A DNA stretch of 64,000 bases. Origin: Roseithermus sacchariphilus. GTDB lineage: Bacteria > Bacteroidota > Rhodothermia > Rhodothermales > MEBIC09517. The DNA lies in the NCBI GenBank assembly GCA_003285105.1, contig CP030158.1:620001-684000 (forward strand), in the 5' to 3' direction. Shown here piece after piece: positions 45,818-54,808 of the stretch (the stretch's first letter is position 1; each line of letters begins with the position of its first letter). The notes under the pieces were generated by a model. It saw only the letters and a list, made by a program, of their open reading frames with translations, was not told the origin of the DNA and searched no databases. The position numbers were made by a program, and so were the translations under genes.

Positions 45818-46969
45818 TCAATCCTGTACAGAAAAGGCGAAGACCGTACGCGAGGTGTAGGTCTCCCCGGGACGCAGGATGGTGCTGGGGAAGTCGGGCT
45901 GGTTGGGGGAGTTCGGGAAGTGCTGGGTTTCGAGGCAGAAGCCGGCATGCCGGGCATAGACGGCCCCGCCCTTGCCGACCAGCGAGCCGTCGAGGAAATT
46001 GCCGGAATAGAACTGCACGCCCGGCTCGGTGGTGCGAACCTCCAGGACGCGTCCGCTGGTCGGCTCGTAGACCCGTGCCGCCGGCTCCAGCCCGTCCCCG
46101 GTGCGGTTCAGCACGAACGTGTGGTCATAGCCGCCCGGCCCCCAGTGCAACTGCGGATCGTCCGCCTCGATGCGCGCGCCGATGGGCGTCGGCCGGCGGA
46201 AGTCGAAGGGCGTGCCCGCCACCGGGCGCCGCTCGCCGGTGGGGATCAGCGTGCTGTCGACCGGCAGGTAGTGATCGGCGTGGATCGTCAGTTCGTGATC
46301 CAGGACGTCCCCGCTGCCGTGGCCGGCCAGGTTGAAATAGGTATGCTGCGTGAGGTTGACCGGCGTGGCCTTGTCCGTCGTCGCTTCGTAGTCGACGATC
46401 AGTTCGTCGTCGTCGGTCAGCGTATAGGTGACCTTCGCCCGGAGCGTGCCGGGGTACCCCTCCTCGCCGTCCGGGCTGGTATAGGTCAGGACCACCCCGA
46501 CGCGGCCCGGCTCCTCGAACGGCTCGGCCTGCCAGACCACCCGGTCGAACCCCTTGAGGCCGCCGTGGAGGTGGTTGGGGCCGTCGTTCTGGGCCAGCGT
46601 GTACGTCGTACCGTCCAGCGTGAACTGCCCCCCGGCGATGCGGTTGCCGTAGCGGCCGATGAGGGCGCCGAAGTAGGGATGGCGTTCCAGGTAGGGTGCC
46701 AGCGTGTCGAAGCCGAGCACGACGTCCTCCAGCCGTCCGTTTCGGTCCGGCACTTTCAGCGACGTGATGATCCCGCCGTAGTTCAGGAGGCGGACCTCCA
46801 TGCCGCCGGCCCGGGTGAGCGTGTACATCGTGACGGCCTCCCCGTCGGCCGTGGTGCCGAAAGGCGTTTGCGTGAGCATGGTGGTAGGCGGCTGCGAGGA
46901 CGGCGAGCAGGCATTCAGAAACAGCCCGGCCAGCAGCGTCCCGAGGCTGCGATGAGCACGCACGTGCAT
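45818..46969 (-). CDS. galM: Aldose 1-epimerase (galactose mutarotase), lipoprotein form
   Basis: 383 residues from the ATG at 46969; the frame is open upstream but the signal LGTLLAGLFLNAC starts just after this Met. GGIITSLKVPDRNG, GRYGNRIAGGQF, NDGPNHLHGG and NLTQHTYFNLAGHG are the galM signatures, with the catalytic His in HTYFNL and the C-terminal Glu in FCLETQHFPNSPN. It interconverts alpha and beta anomers of aldoses released by the neighbouring hydrolases, probably in the periplasm. Confidence 0.92.
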   Translation of the reverse strand: MHVRAHRSLGTLLAGLFLNACSPSSQPPTTMLTQTPFGTTADGEAVTMYTLTRAGGMEVRLLNYGGIITSLKVPDRNGRLEDVVLGFDTLAPYLERHPYFGALIGRYGNRIAGGQFTLDGTTYTLAQNDGPNHLHGGLKGFDRVVWQAEPFEEPGRVGVVLTYTSPDGEEGYPGTLRAKVTYTLTDDDELIVDYEATTDKATPVNLTQHTYFNLAGHGSGDVLDHELTIHADHYLPVDSTLIPTGERRPVAGTPFDFRRPTPIGARIEADDPQLHWGPGGYDHTFVLNRTGDGLEPAARVYEPTSGRVLEVRTTEPGVQFYSGNFLDGSLVGKGGAVYARHAGFCLETQHFPNSPNQPDFPSTILRPGETYTSRTVFAFSVQD

Positions 46970-47222
46970 GAGACATACCCGATGGATGAGACGGGCGCCG
47001 CTCCGACTCCGCTCCACCGGCGACGGTAGCGGCGAGGGCGGCGACGGATGGAAAGTAGGGTATGGCGCGGCTCTTGTCCACACGCTCGCCCCCGGACGAG
47101 CGCAGACGGTCGTCGTGGCGGGGCGGCGTCCCGCCGGCAGGGAGGGGGCGGCTCCGCGGCGGGCATACCTTCCGCGGCACAGGAGGCCCCGCAGCGCCTA
47201 CCCGAACGGACCCGGCACGGCC

Positions 47223-48896
47223 CTACCGGTCCAGCGGCCGGTAGGTGACCGTCAGCACGTTCAGCCGATCCAGATGTGCCGGCAGGCGGCCCCGGAACGC
47301 GAACCAGTTGCGGGCGGCCCGGTCCGTCCAGACGACCTCCGAAAGGGCGAGCAGGCGGGGGAAGACCATGTATTCGACCTTCTGCGGCGTCTTCATGTAC
47401 TCGGTCCAGACGTTCGCCTGCGCCCCCAGCACGTGGCGAGCTTCGTCCTCGGAATAGCTGGCCGGCACGGGCTCGTAGGCATAGACCTCCTCCAGCGTCG
47501 TCAGGCCGCCAATGGCCAGCGGCTCGGTCGTCGGATCGCCCTGGTAGTGGTCGAAGTAGAGGGTCTGGTTGGGCGTCATGATGAGGTCGTTGCCCTGCGC
47601 GGCGGCCTGGTGCAGCGCCTCCTCGTTCCAGTTTCGCCAGAACATCAGCGTTGCCGTCGGGCTCAGGCCGCCCTCGACGATCTCGTCCCACCCGATCAGT
47701 CGGCGGCCGTGCGCGTTCAGGAACCGCTCGATCCGGCGGATGAAGTAGCTCTGCAGGGCGTGCTCATCGGCCAGGCCCTCGCGCCGGATGACCTCCTGCG
47801 CCACCGCGCTCTGCTCCCAGCGGGCCTTGGGCGCCTCGTCCCCGCCGATGTGGATGTACTCCCCCGGGAACAGGTCCATCACCTCGGTCAGCACGTTTTC
47901 CAGGAAGGTGAAGGTTTCCTCCTTCGGGCAGTAGATGTCCTCGAAGACGCCCCACCGCGTCGCCACCTCGAACGGCCCCGGGGTACACCCCAGTTCGGGG
48001 TAGGCTGCCAGCGCCGCCAGCGAATGGCCGGGCATCTCGATCTCGGGGATGATGGTGATGTGGCGTGCCTGCGCGTAGGCCACCACCTCGCGGATCTCCT
48101 CCTGCGTGTAGAAGCCGCCGTAGCGCGTCCCATCGAAGCGCTGCGGCTGGTTATCGTAGTGCCCGACCAGCGTCTCCTTCCGGTACGCCCCCACCTCGGT
48201 CAGCTTCGGGTACCGCTTGATCTCGATGCGCCAGCCCTGATCCTCGGTCAGGTGCCAGTGGAACCGGTTCAGCTTATAGAGCGCCATCAGGTCCAGGTAC
48301 TTCTTGATGAAGCTGACCGGGAAGAAGTGGCGGCCCACGTCGAGGTGGAGGCCCCGATAGCCGAAGCGGGGGGCATCCTCGACGATCACCGCGGGGATCT
48401 CCCAGGCCGTCGCATCCGCCCCGCGCACGAGGCCGCCGCGCTCGATGGCCACGGGCGCCAGCTGGCGCAGGGTCTGCGCGCCGTAGAACAGCCCGGCGTG
48501 CGTGGAAGCCGTGACGGTGATGCTCGCCGGGGTCACCACCAGCCGGTAGCCTTCCGCTTCCAGGGCGGCGACGGGGTCGAGCACGAACGCCACGGTGCCT
48601 TCCTCGGCATCCGTCACCGGCGCATCGGCCAGGGGGAGTGGGAGGCCGGAAGCCAGCCGCACCCGATCCGCCCAGGCCTCGGCGACGGCGCGGAGGTCGC
48701 CATCGGTGGGGTCCGAGACGGCCAGGCGGGTGGCCTCGGTGAGCGGAAAGGCTCCGGGGTGAGGTTCGATGTGGCGCGGCCAGGGGATGATCGGATAGCG
48801 GCTCAGATCCTGGGCACGGACGGAAGACGACGGGCAGGCCGCCAGGCCGCCGAGCAACACCAGAAACGCAAACAGCGACAGAAACAGACGGTTCAT
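47223..48896 (-). CDS. Beta-N-acetylhexosaminidase, GH20
   Basis: 557 residues from the ATG at 48896, with a signal peptide (FLSLFAFLVLLGGLAACPSS; a lipobox-like LAAC is also present). An N-terminal GH20b domain precedes the TIM barrel (YRGLHLDVGRHFFPV, FHWHLTEDQGWRIEIK, IIPEIEMPGHS). The catalytic pair Asp353-Glu354 is in HIGGDEAPK, as needed for substrate-assisted catalysis. It removes terminal GlcNAc or GalNAc. A divergent glycosylasparaginase lies 246 bp away, which suggests joint use on glycoprotein glycans. Confidence 0.93.
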   Translation of the reverse strand: MNRLFLSLFAFLVLLGGLAACPSSSVRAQDLSRYPIIPWPRHIEPHPGAFPLTEATRLAVSDPTDGDLRAVAEAWADRVRLASGLPLPLADAPVTDAEEGTVAFVLDPVAALEAEGYRLVVTPASITVTASTHAGLFYGAQTLRQLAPVAIERGGLVRGADATAWEIPAVIVEDAPRFGYRGLHLDVGRHFFPVSFIKKYLDLMALYKLNRFHWHLTEDQGWRIEIKRYPKLTEVGAYRKETLVGHYDNQPQRFDGTRYGGFYTQEEIREVVAYAQARHITIIPEIEMPGHSLAALAAYPELGCTPGPFEVATRWGVFEDIYCPKEETFTFLENVLTEVMDLFPGEYIHIGGDEAPKARWEQSAVAQEVIRREGLADEHALQSYFIRRIERFLNAHGRRLIGWDEIVEGGLSPTATLMFWRNWNEEALHQAAAQGNDLIMTPNQTLYFDHYQGDPTTEPLAIGGLTTLEEVYAYEPVPASYSEDEARHVLGAQANVWTEYMKTPQKVEYMVFPRLLALSEVVWTDRAARNWFAFRGRLPAHLDRLNVLTVTYRPLDR

Positions 48897-49142
48897 GAGG
48901 GGCAACGACAGAGGAGAGACGAAGCCGCGCGCGGGCGGCACCGAGCCCAAGATAACGAACGCCGGCACGGCTGTCAGCCGGCATCGCAAAAAGAGGAGAC
49001 GGCCCCCGGACCCGCCGAGTGGACCGACGGCGGAACTTCCGTCGCCGCCGGACTTTCGCCTCGTCCGGTCCGGGCGTCGGCTCTGCCCGTGCGACGGGCC
49101 CGGCTCCGCCCTCTTTGCTCACACCGCCTTCCTCCGTTGCCC

Positions 49143-50144
49143 ATGCCTACCCGCCGCGCTTTTCTGACGCTGAGTGCCCTCGGAAGCCTGTCCGTGGGGG
49201 CCTGGTCGCCCTTCCGGCGGGCCGAAGCCCCGGCCCGCCCGGCTCGCCGCCCCGTCGTCATCTCCACGTGGAACCACGGCCTCCCGGCCAATGACGCCGC
49301 CTGGGCCATCCTCCGCGACGGGGGGCGGGCGCTCGATGCCGTGGAGGCCGGCGTGCGCGTACCCGAGGCCGACCCGACCTCGCAGAGCGTCGGCTACGGG
49401 GGGCTGCCGGACCGCACCGGGCGCGTTACGCTCGATGCCTGCATCATGGACGAGCACGGCAACGCCGGCTCGGTGGCATTCCTGCAACACATCAAACACC
49501 CCATCTCGGTGGCCCGCCTGGTGATGGAAACCACGCCGCACGTGATGCTGGTCGGAGAAGGGGCGCTTCGCTTCGCTCTGGCCCACGGCTTCGAGCAGGA
49601 AAACCTCCTCACCCCGGAATCGGAACGGGCGTGGCAGGAATGGCTCCGGGAACAGCCGGACGACGTCAAGGCAGAGATCAACGTCGAGAACAAAAGCAAG
49701 GGCGGCGCCGACAACCACGACACCATCGGCATGCTCGCCCTGGATGCCGATGGCAACCTCTCCGGCGCCTGCACCACCAGCGGCGCGGCCTGGAAGCTCC
49801 ACGGGCGCGTGGGCGACTCGCCCATCATCGGAGCCGGACTCTACGTGGACAACGAGGTCGGCGCCGCCTGTGCCACCGGCTGGGGCGAGGCCGTCATCCG
49901 CGTGGTCGGCTCCCACCTCGTCGTCGAACTCATGCGGCAGGGCCACAGCCCCCGGGAGGCCTGCCGCCGGGCGATCGAGCGCGTCATCGCGAAGAACCCG
50001 GACTACCGGGAGATCCAGGTCGGCTTCCTGGCGCTCAACCGGGACGGGGAGATCGGCGCTTACAGCATCCAGCCGGGCTTCAACTTCGCCCTCTGCGACG
50101 AGGCCGAAGGCAACCGCCTGATCGACGCGGAAAGCCGACTCTGA
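49143..50144 (+). CDS. N4-(beta-N-acetylglucosaminyl)-L-asparaginase (glycosylasparaginase), Tat-type leader
   Basis: 333 residues from the ATG at 49143. TRRAFLTLSALGS is a twin-arginine-like leader. The Ntn-hydrolase motif NHDTIGML gives the nucleophile Thr194 at the self-cleavage site; GGLPDRTGRVTLDACIMD and TGWGEAVIRV are typical of the glycosylasparaginase branch. The enzyme releases aspartate from GlcNAc-Asn. Its divergent partner is the GH20 hexosaminidase. Isoaspartyl peptidase is the alternative, less likely from these motifs. Confidence 0.88.
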   Translation: MPTRRAFLTLSALGSLSVGAWSPFRRAEAPARPARRPVVISTWNHGLPANDAAWAILRDGGRALDAVEAGVRVPEADPTSQSVGYGGLPDRTGRVTLDACIMDEHGNAGSVAFLQHIKHPISVARLVMETTPHVMLVGEGALRFALAHGFEQENLLTPESERAWQEWLREQPDDVKAEINVENKSKGGADNHDTIGMLALDADGNLSGACTTSGAAWKLHGRVGDSPIIGAGLYVDNEVGAACATGWGEAVIRVVGSHLVVELMRQGHSPREACRRAIERVIAKNPDYREIQVGFLALNRDGEIGAYSIQPGFNFALCDEAEGNRLIDAESRL

Positions 50145-50166
50145 GGCCCGGAGGCTGCCCGAACCG

Positions 50167-51333
50167 TCAGGCCAGCGGCGGAACGTCGAGCCAGCGGCGC
50201 TCCTGCCAGGACTGCACGCCCAGCTCGGCCAGTTGCACCCCGCGTGCGCCTTCGAGCAAGCCGTGGTGATACGGCTCGCCGGCCACCACGTGGCGCAGGA
50301 ACAGCTCCCACTGCGTTTTGAACGCATTCTCGTAGGCCCGCTGGTCCGGCACTCGCAGCCATCCCTCGTAGAAGTCGATGGGTTGCGGCAGGTCCGGGTT
50401 CCAGACCGGCTTCGGGGTGTTTCCGTAGGCCTGCGTCCAGCACTCGCGCAGCCCGGCCACGGCCGAGCCCCGCGTGCCGTCCACCTGCAGCGTCAGCAGA
50501 TCGTCCCGGCGCACGCGGACGCACCACGACGCGTTGAACTGGGCCACGATGCCGCCTTCCAGCTCGAACGTCGCGTAGGCGCTGTCGTCGGCCGTCACCG
50601 TGTACGGGCGGCCCCGCTCGTCCCAGCGCTGCGGCACGTGGATGGCCCCCAGGCATGACACCGCCTTCACCGGCGCGAAGACGTGGTCGAGCACGTAGCG
50701 CCAGTGGCACAGCATGTCCGTGATGATGCCGCCGCCGTCTTCCTTGCGGTAGTTCCACGACGGCCGCTGCGGCGGGACGACGTCGCCCTCGAAGACCCAG
50801 TAGCCGAACTCGCCGCGAACCGAGAGGATCTGCCCGAAAAAGCCTGTATCACGCAGCATCCGCAGCTTCATCAGGCCGGGCAGCCAGAGCTTGTCCTGCA
50901 CCACGCCATGCCGGACGCCGCGGGCCTCGGCCAGCTCGTAGAGCCGCATCGCCTCGGCCGTCGAGAGCGCCGTGGGTTTCTCGCAGTAGATGTGCTTGCC
51001 CGCCTCGATGGCGCGCGTCACGGCCGCCACGCGGCGGTCGGTCGTCTGCGCATCGAAGTAGATGATGTTGTGCTCGTCGGCGAGCGCCTCATCGAGGTCG
51101 GTCGTCCACCGGGCCACCCCGGACTGCTCGCTGAGCCGGGCCAGCTTGACGGGGTTGCGGCCGACGAGCACGGGATCCGGCAGGATGACCTCTCGCTCGC
51201 TCAGCGGAATACCGCCCTGGTCGATGATCGCCTTGATCGAGCGCATCAGGTGCTGGTTGGTGCCCATGCGGCCGGTCACGCCGTTCATGATGATACCGAC
51301 CTTGTGGAGGGTGATGTTGTCGTGTGTGGTCAC
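50167..51333 (-). CDS. Gfo/Idh/MocA family NAD(P)-dependent oxidoreductase
   Basis: 388 residues from a GTG at 51333. The start was placed so that the complete dinucleotide-binding strand KVGIIMNGVTGRMG is included; the ATG at 51288 would cut it. The GKHIYCEKPTALS motif with the conserved Glu-Lys-Pro and the C-terminal alpha/beta domain (YWVFEGDVVPPQRP, GGGIITDMLCHWRYV) are family features. The substrate is probably a sugar or inositol derivative. It converges on the glycosylasparaginase gene with a 22-bp gap. Confidence 0.88.
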   Translation of the reverse strand: MTTHDNITLHKVGIIMNGVTGRMGTNQHLMRSIKAIIDQGGIPLSEREVILPDPVLVGRNPVKLARLSEQSGVARWTTDLDEALADEHNIIYFDAQTTDRRVAAVTRAIEAGKHIYCEKPTALSTAEAMRLYELAEARGVRHGVVQDKLWLPGLMKLRMLRDTGFFGQILSVRGEFGYWVFEGDVVPPQRPSWNYRKEDGGGIITDMLCHWRYVLDHVFAPVKAVSCLGAIHVPQRWDERGRPYTVTADDSAYATFELEGGIVAQFNASWCVRVRRDDLLTLQVDGTRGSAVAGLRECWTQAYGNTPKPVWNPDLPQPIDFYEGWLRVPDQRAYENAFKTQWELFLRHVVAGEPYHHGLLEGARGVQLAELGVQSWQERRWLDVPPLA

Positions 51334-51548
51334 GGCCGAAAAGGGAAGGTGGGTGGGAGCGGTGGGGACGACACCCCCTGCAGGACGGTGCCGCGGACCG
51401 CCGGCGATCCCGGCGCGCCCGGCCCAAGATACGGCCCTCTTCTGCCCTTCGCCCGGGCGATGTGCGAAGGACAGAGGAGCGATGACCCGGGAGGGCACAG
51501 GCGCCCTCATCCGGACCCCTCCGGGACGTTCGGCGTCGGACGCACCAG

Positions 51549-51583
51549 CAAAAAAGCCGCTGACCTCGATGAGATCAGCGGCT
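51549..51583 (-). terminator. Rho-independent terminator of tRNA-Leu
   Basis: On the minus strand a 9-bp stem AGCCGCTGA/TCAGCGGCT continues through a U-G wobble and CTC/GAG to a triloop, and is followed by six T. It lies 17 bp downstream of the tRNA end. Confidence 0.9.
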
Positions 51584-51600
51584 CTGTTTCGGTGGTGATG

Positions 51601-51684
51601 TGCCCGGGACTGGAGTCGAACCAGCACGCCCTTACGGGCACCGCCCCCTCAAGACGGCGCGTCTACCAATTCCGCCACCCGGGC
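51601..51684 (-). tRNA. tRNA-Leu (anticodon GAG)
   Basis: 84 nt. The acceptor stem GCCCGGG/CCCGGGC, the D-loop GGCGGAATTGGTAGACGC, an anticodon arm CCGTC-TTGAGGG-GGCGG with GAG at loop positions 3-5, a long variable arm GCCCGTAAGGGC and a T-arm with TTCGACT are all present. The 3' CCA is not encoded. GAG reads CUC/CUU, suited to the strong CTC use here. Confidence 0.96.
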
Positions 51685-51743
51685 CGGGGCTCGTTGAAAC
51701 CCGCCACACATCGAAGCGGGTCCCGCGAAAAAGACGGACATCG

Positions 51744-51772
51744 AATCTACCACGCCCGGCCGGAAGCGTCAA
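51744..51772 (-). promoter_or_regulatory. Sigma-70-type promoter of tRNA-Leu
   Basis: On the minus strand TTGACG, a 17-bp spacer and TAGATT match -35 and -10 boxes. The predicted transcription start is about 50 nt before the mature tRNA. Confidence 0.8.
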
Positions 51773-51793
51773 CCCCTGCGCCGGCATGTTCAC

Positions 51794-53218
51794 TCACTCT
51801 CCACAGTGCCCGCCGGCCTCCGTCTCGGCATCGGCCAGGTGCAGCGCGTCGTCGAGGGCCTCCACGACGGCATCGAGTTCGGCACGGGTCACGACCAGCG
51901 GGGGAACGATCCAGAGGCCGAACTTGTCGGCAGGCACATAGATGTTATGCCGGTCCAGCAGATACCGGGCAACGGCGCGGACGGGGCTCGGGGCGTACTT
52001 CTCGGTGGGCCGTCGGAACGGAGCCTTCGTGGAACGGTCGCGGACGAGTTCGAGCGTCCAGAACAACCCGAGGCCCCGCACCTCTCCGACGGAGGGGTGG
52101 TGCTCGGCCAGCGCGTGCAGTCGGCGGCCCAGGTAGGCCCCGAGGTCGGCGGTACGGGCCAGCAGGTTCTCCTCCTCCAGCACCTCCAGGCTCGCCAGCC
52201 CAGCGGCACAGGCGAGCGCGTGCCCGGCGTAGCTCTGCCCGTGGCCGAACACCATGTCGTCGAAGGCCGAGGCCACCTTCTCGCTGAAGATCGTGGCCGA
52301 GAGCGGGCAGTAAGCCCCCAGCGCCTTGCCCATGACGAGGATGTCCGGCTCGACGTCCCAGTGCTCGATGGCAAACAGCTTGCCGGTCCGGCCCATGCCG
52401 GTCATCGTCTCGTCGGCGATCAGCAGCACCCCCCACCGGTCGCAGATCTCACGCAGCCGGGGCAGGTAGCCGGGCGGCGGCACGAGGATGCCGTTGGACC
52501 CGACCACCGGCTCGATGAGCACGGCGGCGACCTTGTCGGCACCGCCTTCGAGTTCGATCATCCGGTCGATGTAAGCAGCACAGGCGAGGTCGCAGGACGG
52601 GTAGGTCTGGTGCAGCGGGCAGCGATAGCAGTAGACCTCCGGGCCGTGCTTGACGCCGGGCATCACGGCCGGCTCCTGGAACCACCGCCGGGGATCGCCA
52701 CCGGCCGAGGCCGCGCCGGCCGTCGCGCCGTGCCAGGAGCGGTAGCGGGTGATGATCTTGTAGGGATACGGGTATTGCCGGGCCGGATCGAGGTTGGCCA
52801 CGCCGCGCTCGATCATGCGACGGTACTGGTACTGCCGGGCGCCTTTGATCGCCGCCTCGATGGCCGCCGCCCCGCTCTGCCCGAACCAGACGCGCTTGTT
52901 CGGACCGCCGGGCGCCAGCTCGGCCAGCCGCTGTGCCAGCCGGGCCGTCGGCGCCGTTGCAAAGTCGTCGGTGACGTAAACGACCGACTCCATCTGCGCC
53001 CGCATCGCCGCGAGCACCTTCGGATGCCGGAAACCCAGGTTGATGCACTCGTGCGCGCTGCGCAGGTCGAAGATCCGGCGGCCGTCGGTCGTGTAGATCC
53101 AGCAGCCTTCGGTGCGCTCGACGGGAATGGGATCGTAGGTGCCCTGCACGCCCCAGCAATGCATCAGATGCCGGCGCTGCAGATCGGAGGCGGCGCCGGA
53201 GACGGAAAAAGACGCCAT
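51794..53218 (-). CDS. Class III PLP-dependent aminotransferase
   Basis: 474 residues from the ATG at 53218. WFGQSGAAAIEAAIKGARQ, SWHGATAGAASAGG, LLIADETMTGMGRTGKLFA (the PLP-contacting Asp) and DILVMGKALGAYCPLSATIF (the Schiff-base Lys) define the omega-aminotransferase family. A Cys pair region (YCYRCPLHQTYPSCDLAC) is unusual in sequence. Related enzymes act on taurine, beta-alanine or similar omega-amino acids; the substrate is not fixed by sequence alone. Confidence 0.88.
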   Translation of the reverse strand: MASFSVSGAASDLQRRHLMHCWGVQGTYDPIPVERTEGCWIYTTDGRRIFDLRSAHECINLGFRHPKVLAAMRAQMESVVYVTDDFATAPTARLAQRLAELAPGGPNKRVWFGQSGAAAIEAAIKGARQYQYRRMIERGVANLDPARQYPYPYKIITRYRSWHGATAGAASAGGDPRRWFQEPAVMPGVKHGPEVYCYRCPLHQTYPSCDLACAAYIDRMIELEGGADKVAAVLIEPVVGSNGILVPPPGYLPRLREICDRWGVLLIADETMTGMGRTGKLFAIEHWDVEPDILVMGKALGAYCPLSATIFSEKVASAFDDMVFGHGQSYAGHALACAAGLASLEVLEEENLLARTADLGAYLGRRLHALAEHHPSVGEVRGLGLFWTLELVRDRSTKAPFRRPTEKYAPSPVRAVARYLLDRHNIYVPADKFGLWIVPPLVVTRAELDAVVEALDDALHLADAETEAGGHCGE

Positions 53219-53352
53219 GACAGAACCCTCGAAGAGAAGCAAACGGACCCCGGTCCGGCGGACCGGTCCGGCCCGCACGGCGACGATGGCCGTGCAAGGC
53301 CCGCCACCGGCCACGCCACGCCGCCAGCGGCCTCTCAGTGTACGAAAGTCCC

Positions 53353-53393
53353 CCCGTTCATCGCCACAGGAACAGCCCGTTCATCGCCACAGG
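53353..53393. repeat. 18-bp direct repeat, 23-bp period
   Basis: Two identical copies of cccgttcatcgccacagg are separated by 5 bp. It is a possible tandem regulator site between the divergent genes; no third copy was seen. Confidence 0.7.
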
Positions 53394-53438
53394 GGCCAGG
53401 ACAGGGACGTGGGCGAAAAGACACCGCCGGCATCGAAC

Positions 53439-53462
53439 TTGTTAACAGTTTGATAATATCAG
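53439..53462 (+). promoter_or_regulatory. AT-rich promoter/operator candidate before the CAP lipoprotein
   Basis: TTGTTAACAGTTTGATAATATCA contains the palindromes GTTAAC and TGATA-A-TATCA (53451-53461) within GC-rich DNA, 55-78 bp before the CAP gene start. Spacing does not fit a classical sigma-70 pair, so the exact elements are uncertain. Confidence 0.4.
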
Positions 53463-53516
53463 ATCCTACACCGTCTCGCACCGTAGGCCCGGGCTTCGCC
53501 TCGAAGGGGGTTCACC

Positions 53517-54278
53517 ATGGCCGATTCGATCTCATCCGCATCCCGCGTCCGGCCTCGCTCGTGGGCCGCTCTGCCCGGATCCGACCGCCGGTGCGCGCTC
53601 TGGCCCGCACTGGCGCTGGCGCTGATGCTGAGCGGGTGTGCCACCACCACGCCGGATGCCCTGCAACCCCTGCTCCGCCCCTCCGGGCTGCCCGCCGCCG
53701 TGGCACGCCAGGCGCCCCCGATAGACCCGCCCGCCCTGGAACGGGAAATCCACCGGCTCGTCAACGAAGTGCGCCTCGCTCACGGCCTGCACGCGCTCGA
53801 CTGGTCGGACCGCCTGGCCGGCGTCGCCCGCGCCCACAGCCAGGACATGGCCCGGCACGGCTACTTCAGCCACCTCAGCCCGACCGGCGCCGACCCGGCC
53901 GCGCGCGCTGCCGCCGCCGGCCTGCCCACCCTGACCCGATCCGCCGACGGATGGAGCAATGGCCTCGGCGAAAACATCTTCCTCACCCACCGCTTCGACG
54001 CGTACGTCGTCCACCACGACCGGCCGGAGGCCTCACGCTACGAGGTCGACTGGAAGAGCCCCCACGAGGTCGCACGGGAAGCCGTAGCCGCGTGGATGCA
54101 GAGCCCGGCACACCGGGCCAACATCCTCTACCCGGCCTACACCACGGCGGCGGTCGGGGTCGTGCCGGGGCCGCATGAAACGGTGTTCATCACCCAGAAC
54201 TTCAGCTGCCGCTCCCTTCAGGCAAGCCTCCTCCCACCCGCCGGAAACCGCCCGGATACGCGACCGGGAGAGCGGTGA
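53517..54278 (+). CDS. CAP (SCP/PR-1) domain lipoprotein
   Basis: 253 residues with a lipoprotein signal (ALALALMLSGC). The CAP fold is shown by EIHRLVNEVRLAHGLHALDW, HSQDMARHGYFSHLSPTG, GENIF and the C-terminal WMQSPAHRANILYP, including the His and Glu residues of the CAP cavity. Bacterial CAP proteins of this kind are envelope proteins with unclear biochemical function. It converges on infA with a hairpin between them. Confidence 0.88.
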   Translation: MADSISSASRVRPRSWAALPGSDRRCALWPALALALMLSGCATTTPDALQPLLRPSGLPAAVARQAPPIDPPALEREIHRLVNEVRLAHGLHALDWSDRLAGVARAHSQDMARHGYFSHLSPTGADPAARAAAAGLPTLTRSADGWSNGLGENIFLTHRFDAYVVHHDRPEASRYEVDWKSPHEVAREAVAAWMQSPAHRANILYPAYTTAAVGVVPGPHETVFITQNFSCRSLQASLLPPAGNRPDTRPGER

Positions 54279-54307
54279 AGCCCTGCACCTGCTCCCCGCC
54301 CGAAACG

Positions 54308-54344
54308 CACGCCGCCACTCCCCGGACGGGCGAGCGGCGGCGTG
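54308..54344. terminator. Hairpin between convergent CAP gene and infA
   Basis: CACGCCGCC and GGCGGCGTG form a 9-bp stem, extended by CTC/GAG after one mismatch. No T-tract follows on either strand, so it is only a candidate bidirectional terminator. Confidence 0.4.
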
Positions 54345-54433
54345 AAGAGCACAGAGGCCCTGCGGATCGCTGCATGAACCGGGGAGGACCGGCGGCCTTC
54401 GTCCGGCCGTCCATCCCTCCACCGGTGCGGGCA

Positions 54434-54655
54434 TCAGTTCTTGTATCGGTAGACGATGCGGCCCTTGGTCAGGTCGTAGGGCGACATCTCCACGTCCACA
54501 CGGTCGCCCGGGAGGATGCGGATGAAGTACTTGCGCATCTTGCCGGAGAGCAGACCGAGGATCTCGTGTCCGTTGTCCAGTTCGACTCTGAATTGCGCGT
54601 TGGGAAGGGCATCCGTAACGACTCCTTCCTGCTTGATGGGTGCTTGCTTGGCCAT
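54434..54655 (-). CDS. infA: Translation initiation factor IF-1
   Basis: 73 residues from the ATG at 54655. [42 protein letters not shown] and the C-terminal [17 protein letters not shown] are the IF-1 OB-fold sequence at normal length. It helps the initiator tRNA and IF-2 on the 30S subunit. It stands here apart from ribosomal protein genes. Confidence 0.98.
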   Translation of the reverse strand: MAKQAPIKQEGVVTDALPNAQFRVELDNGHEILGLLSGKMRKYFIRILPGDRVDVEMSPYDLTKGRIVYRYKN

Positions 54656-54731
54656 GTAGTCAGCGCCTTGGCGCGTTGGTGAAACTCCACCCGCCGCATA
54701 CGGGCTGCACACGGAGGATGTCGACGTTGGA

Positions 54732-54741
54732 CAAGACTATA
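54732..54741 (-). promoter_or_regulatory. Possible promoter -7 element of infA
   Basis: On the minus strand TATAGTCTTG is close to the Bacteroidota -7 form TAnnTTTG, about 77 bp before the infA start. No clear -33 box is visible. Confidence 0.3.
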
Positions 54742-54808
54742 CGGCCGGGGTGGGCAGAAGGTCCGGGCCGGCCCGGACGCGTGCGGCACGGCGCGTCGGA
54801 GACCGCCT

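Larger units (their letters stand above)
53219..53516. other. Divergent intergenic region of aminotransferase and CAP lipoprotein
   Basis: 298 bp without a gene. It has an 18-bp direct repeat (53353-53370 and 53376-53393) and an AT-rich patch at 53438-53462, the most AT-rich point nearby, which suggests promoter and operator functions for one or both flanking genes. Confidence 0.6.
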
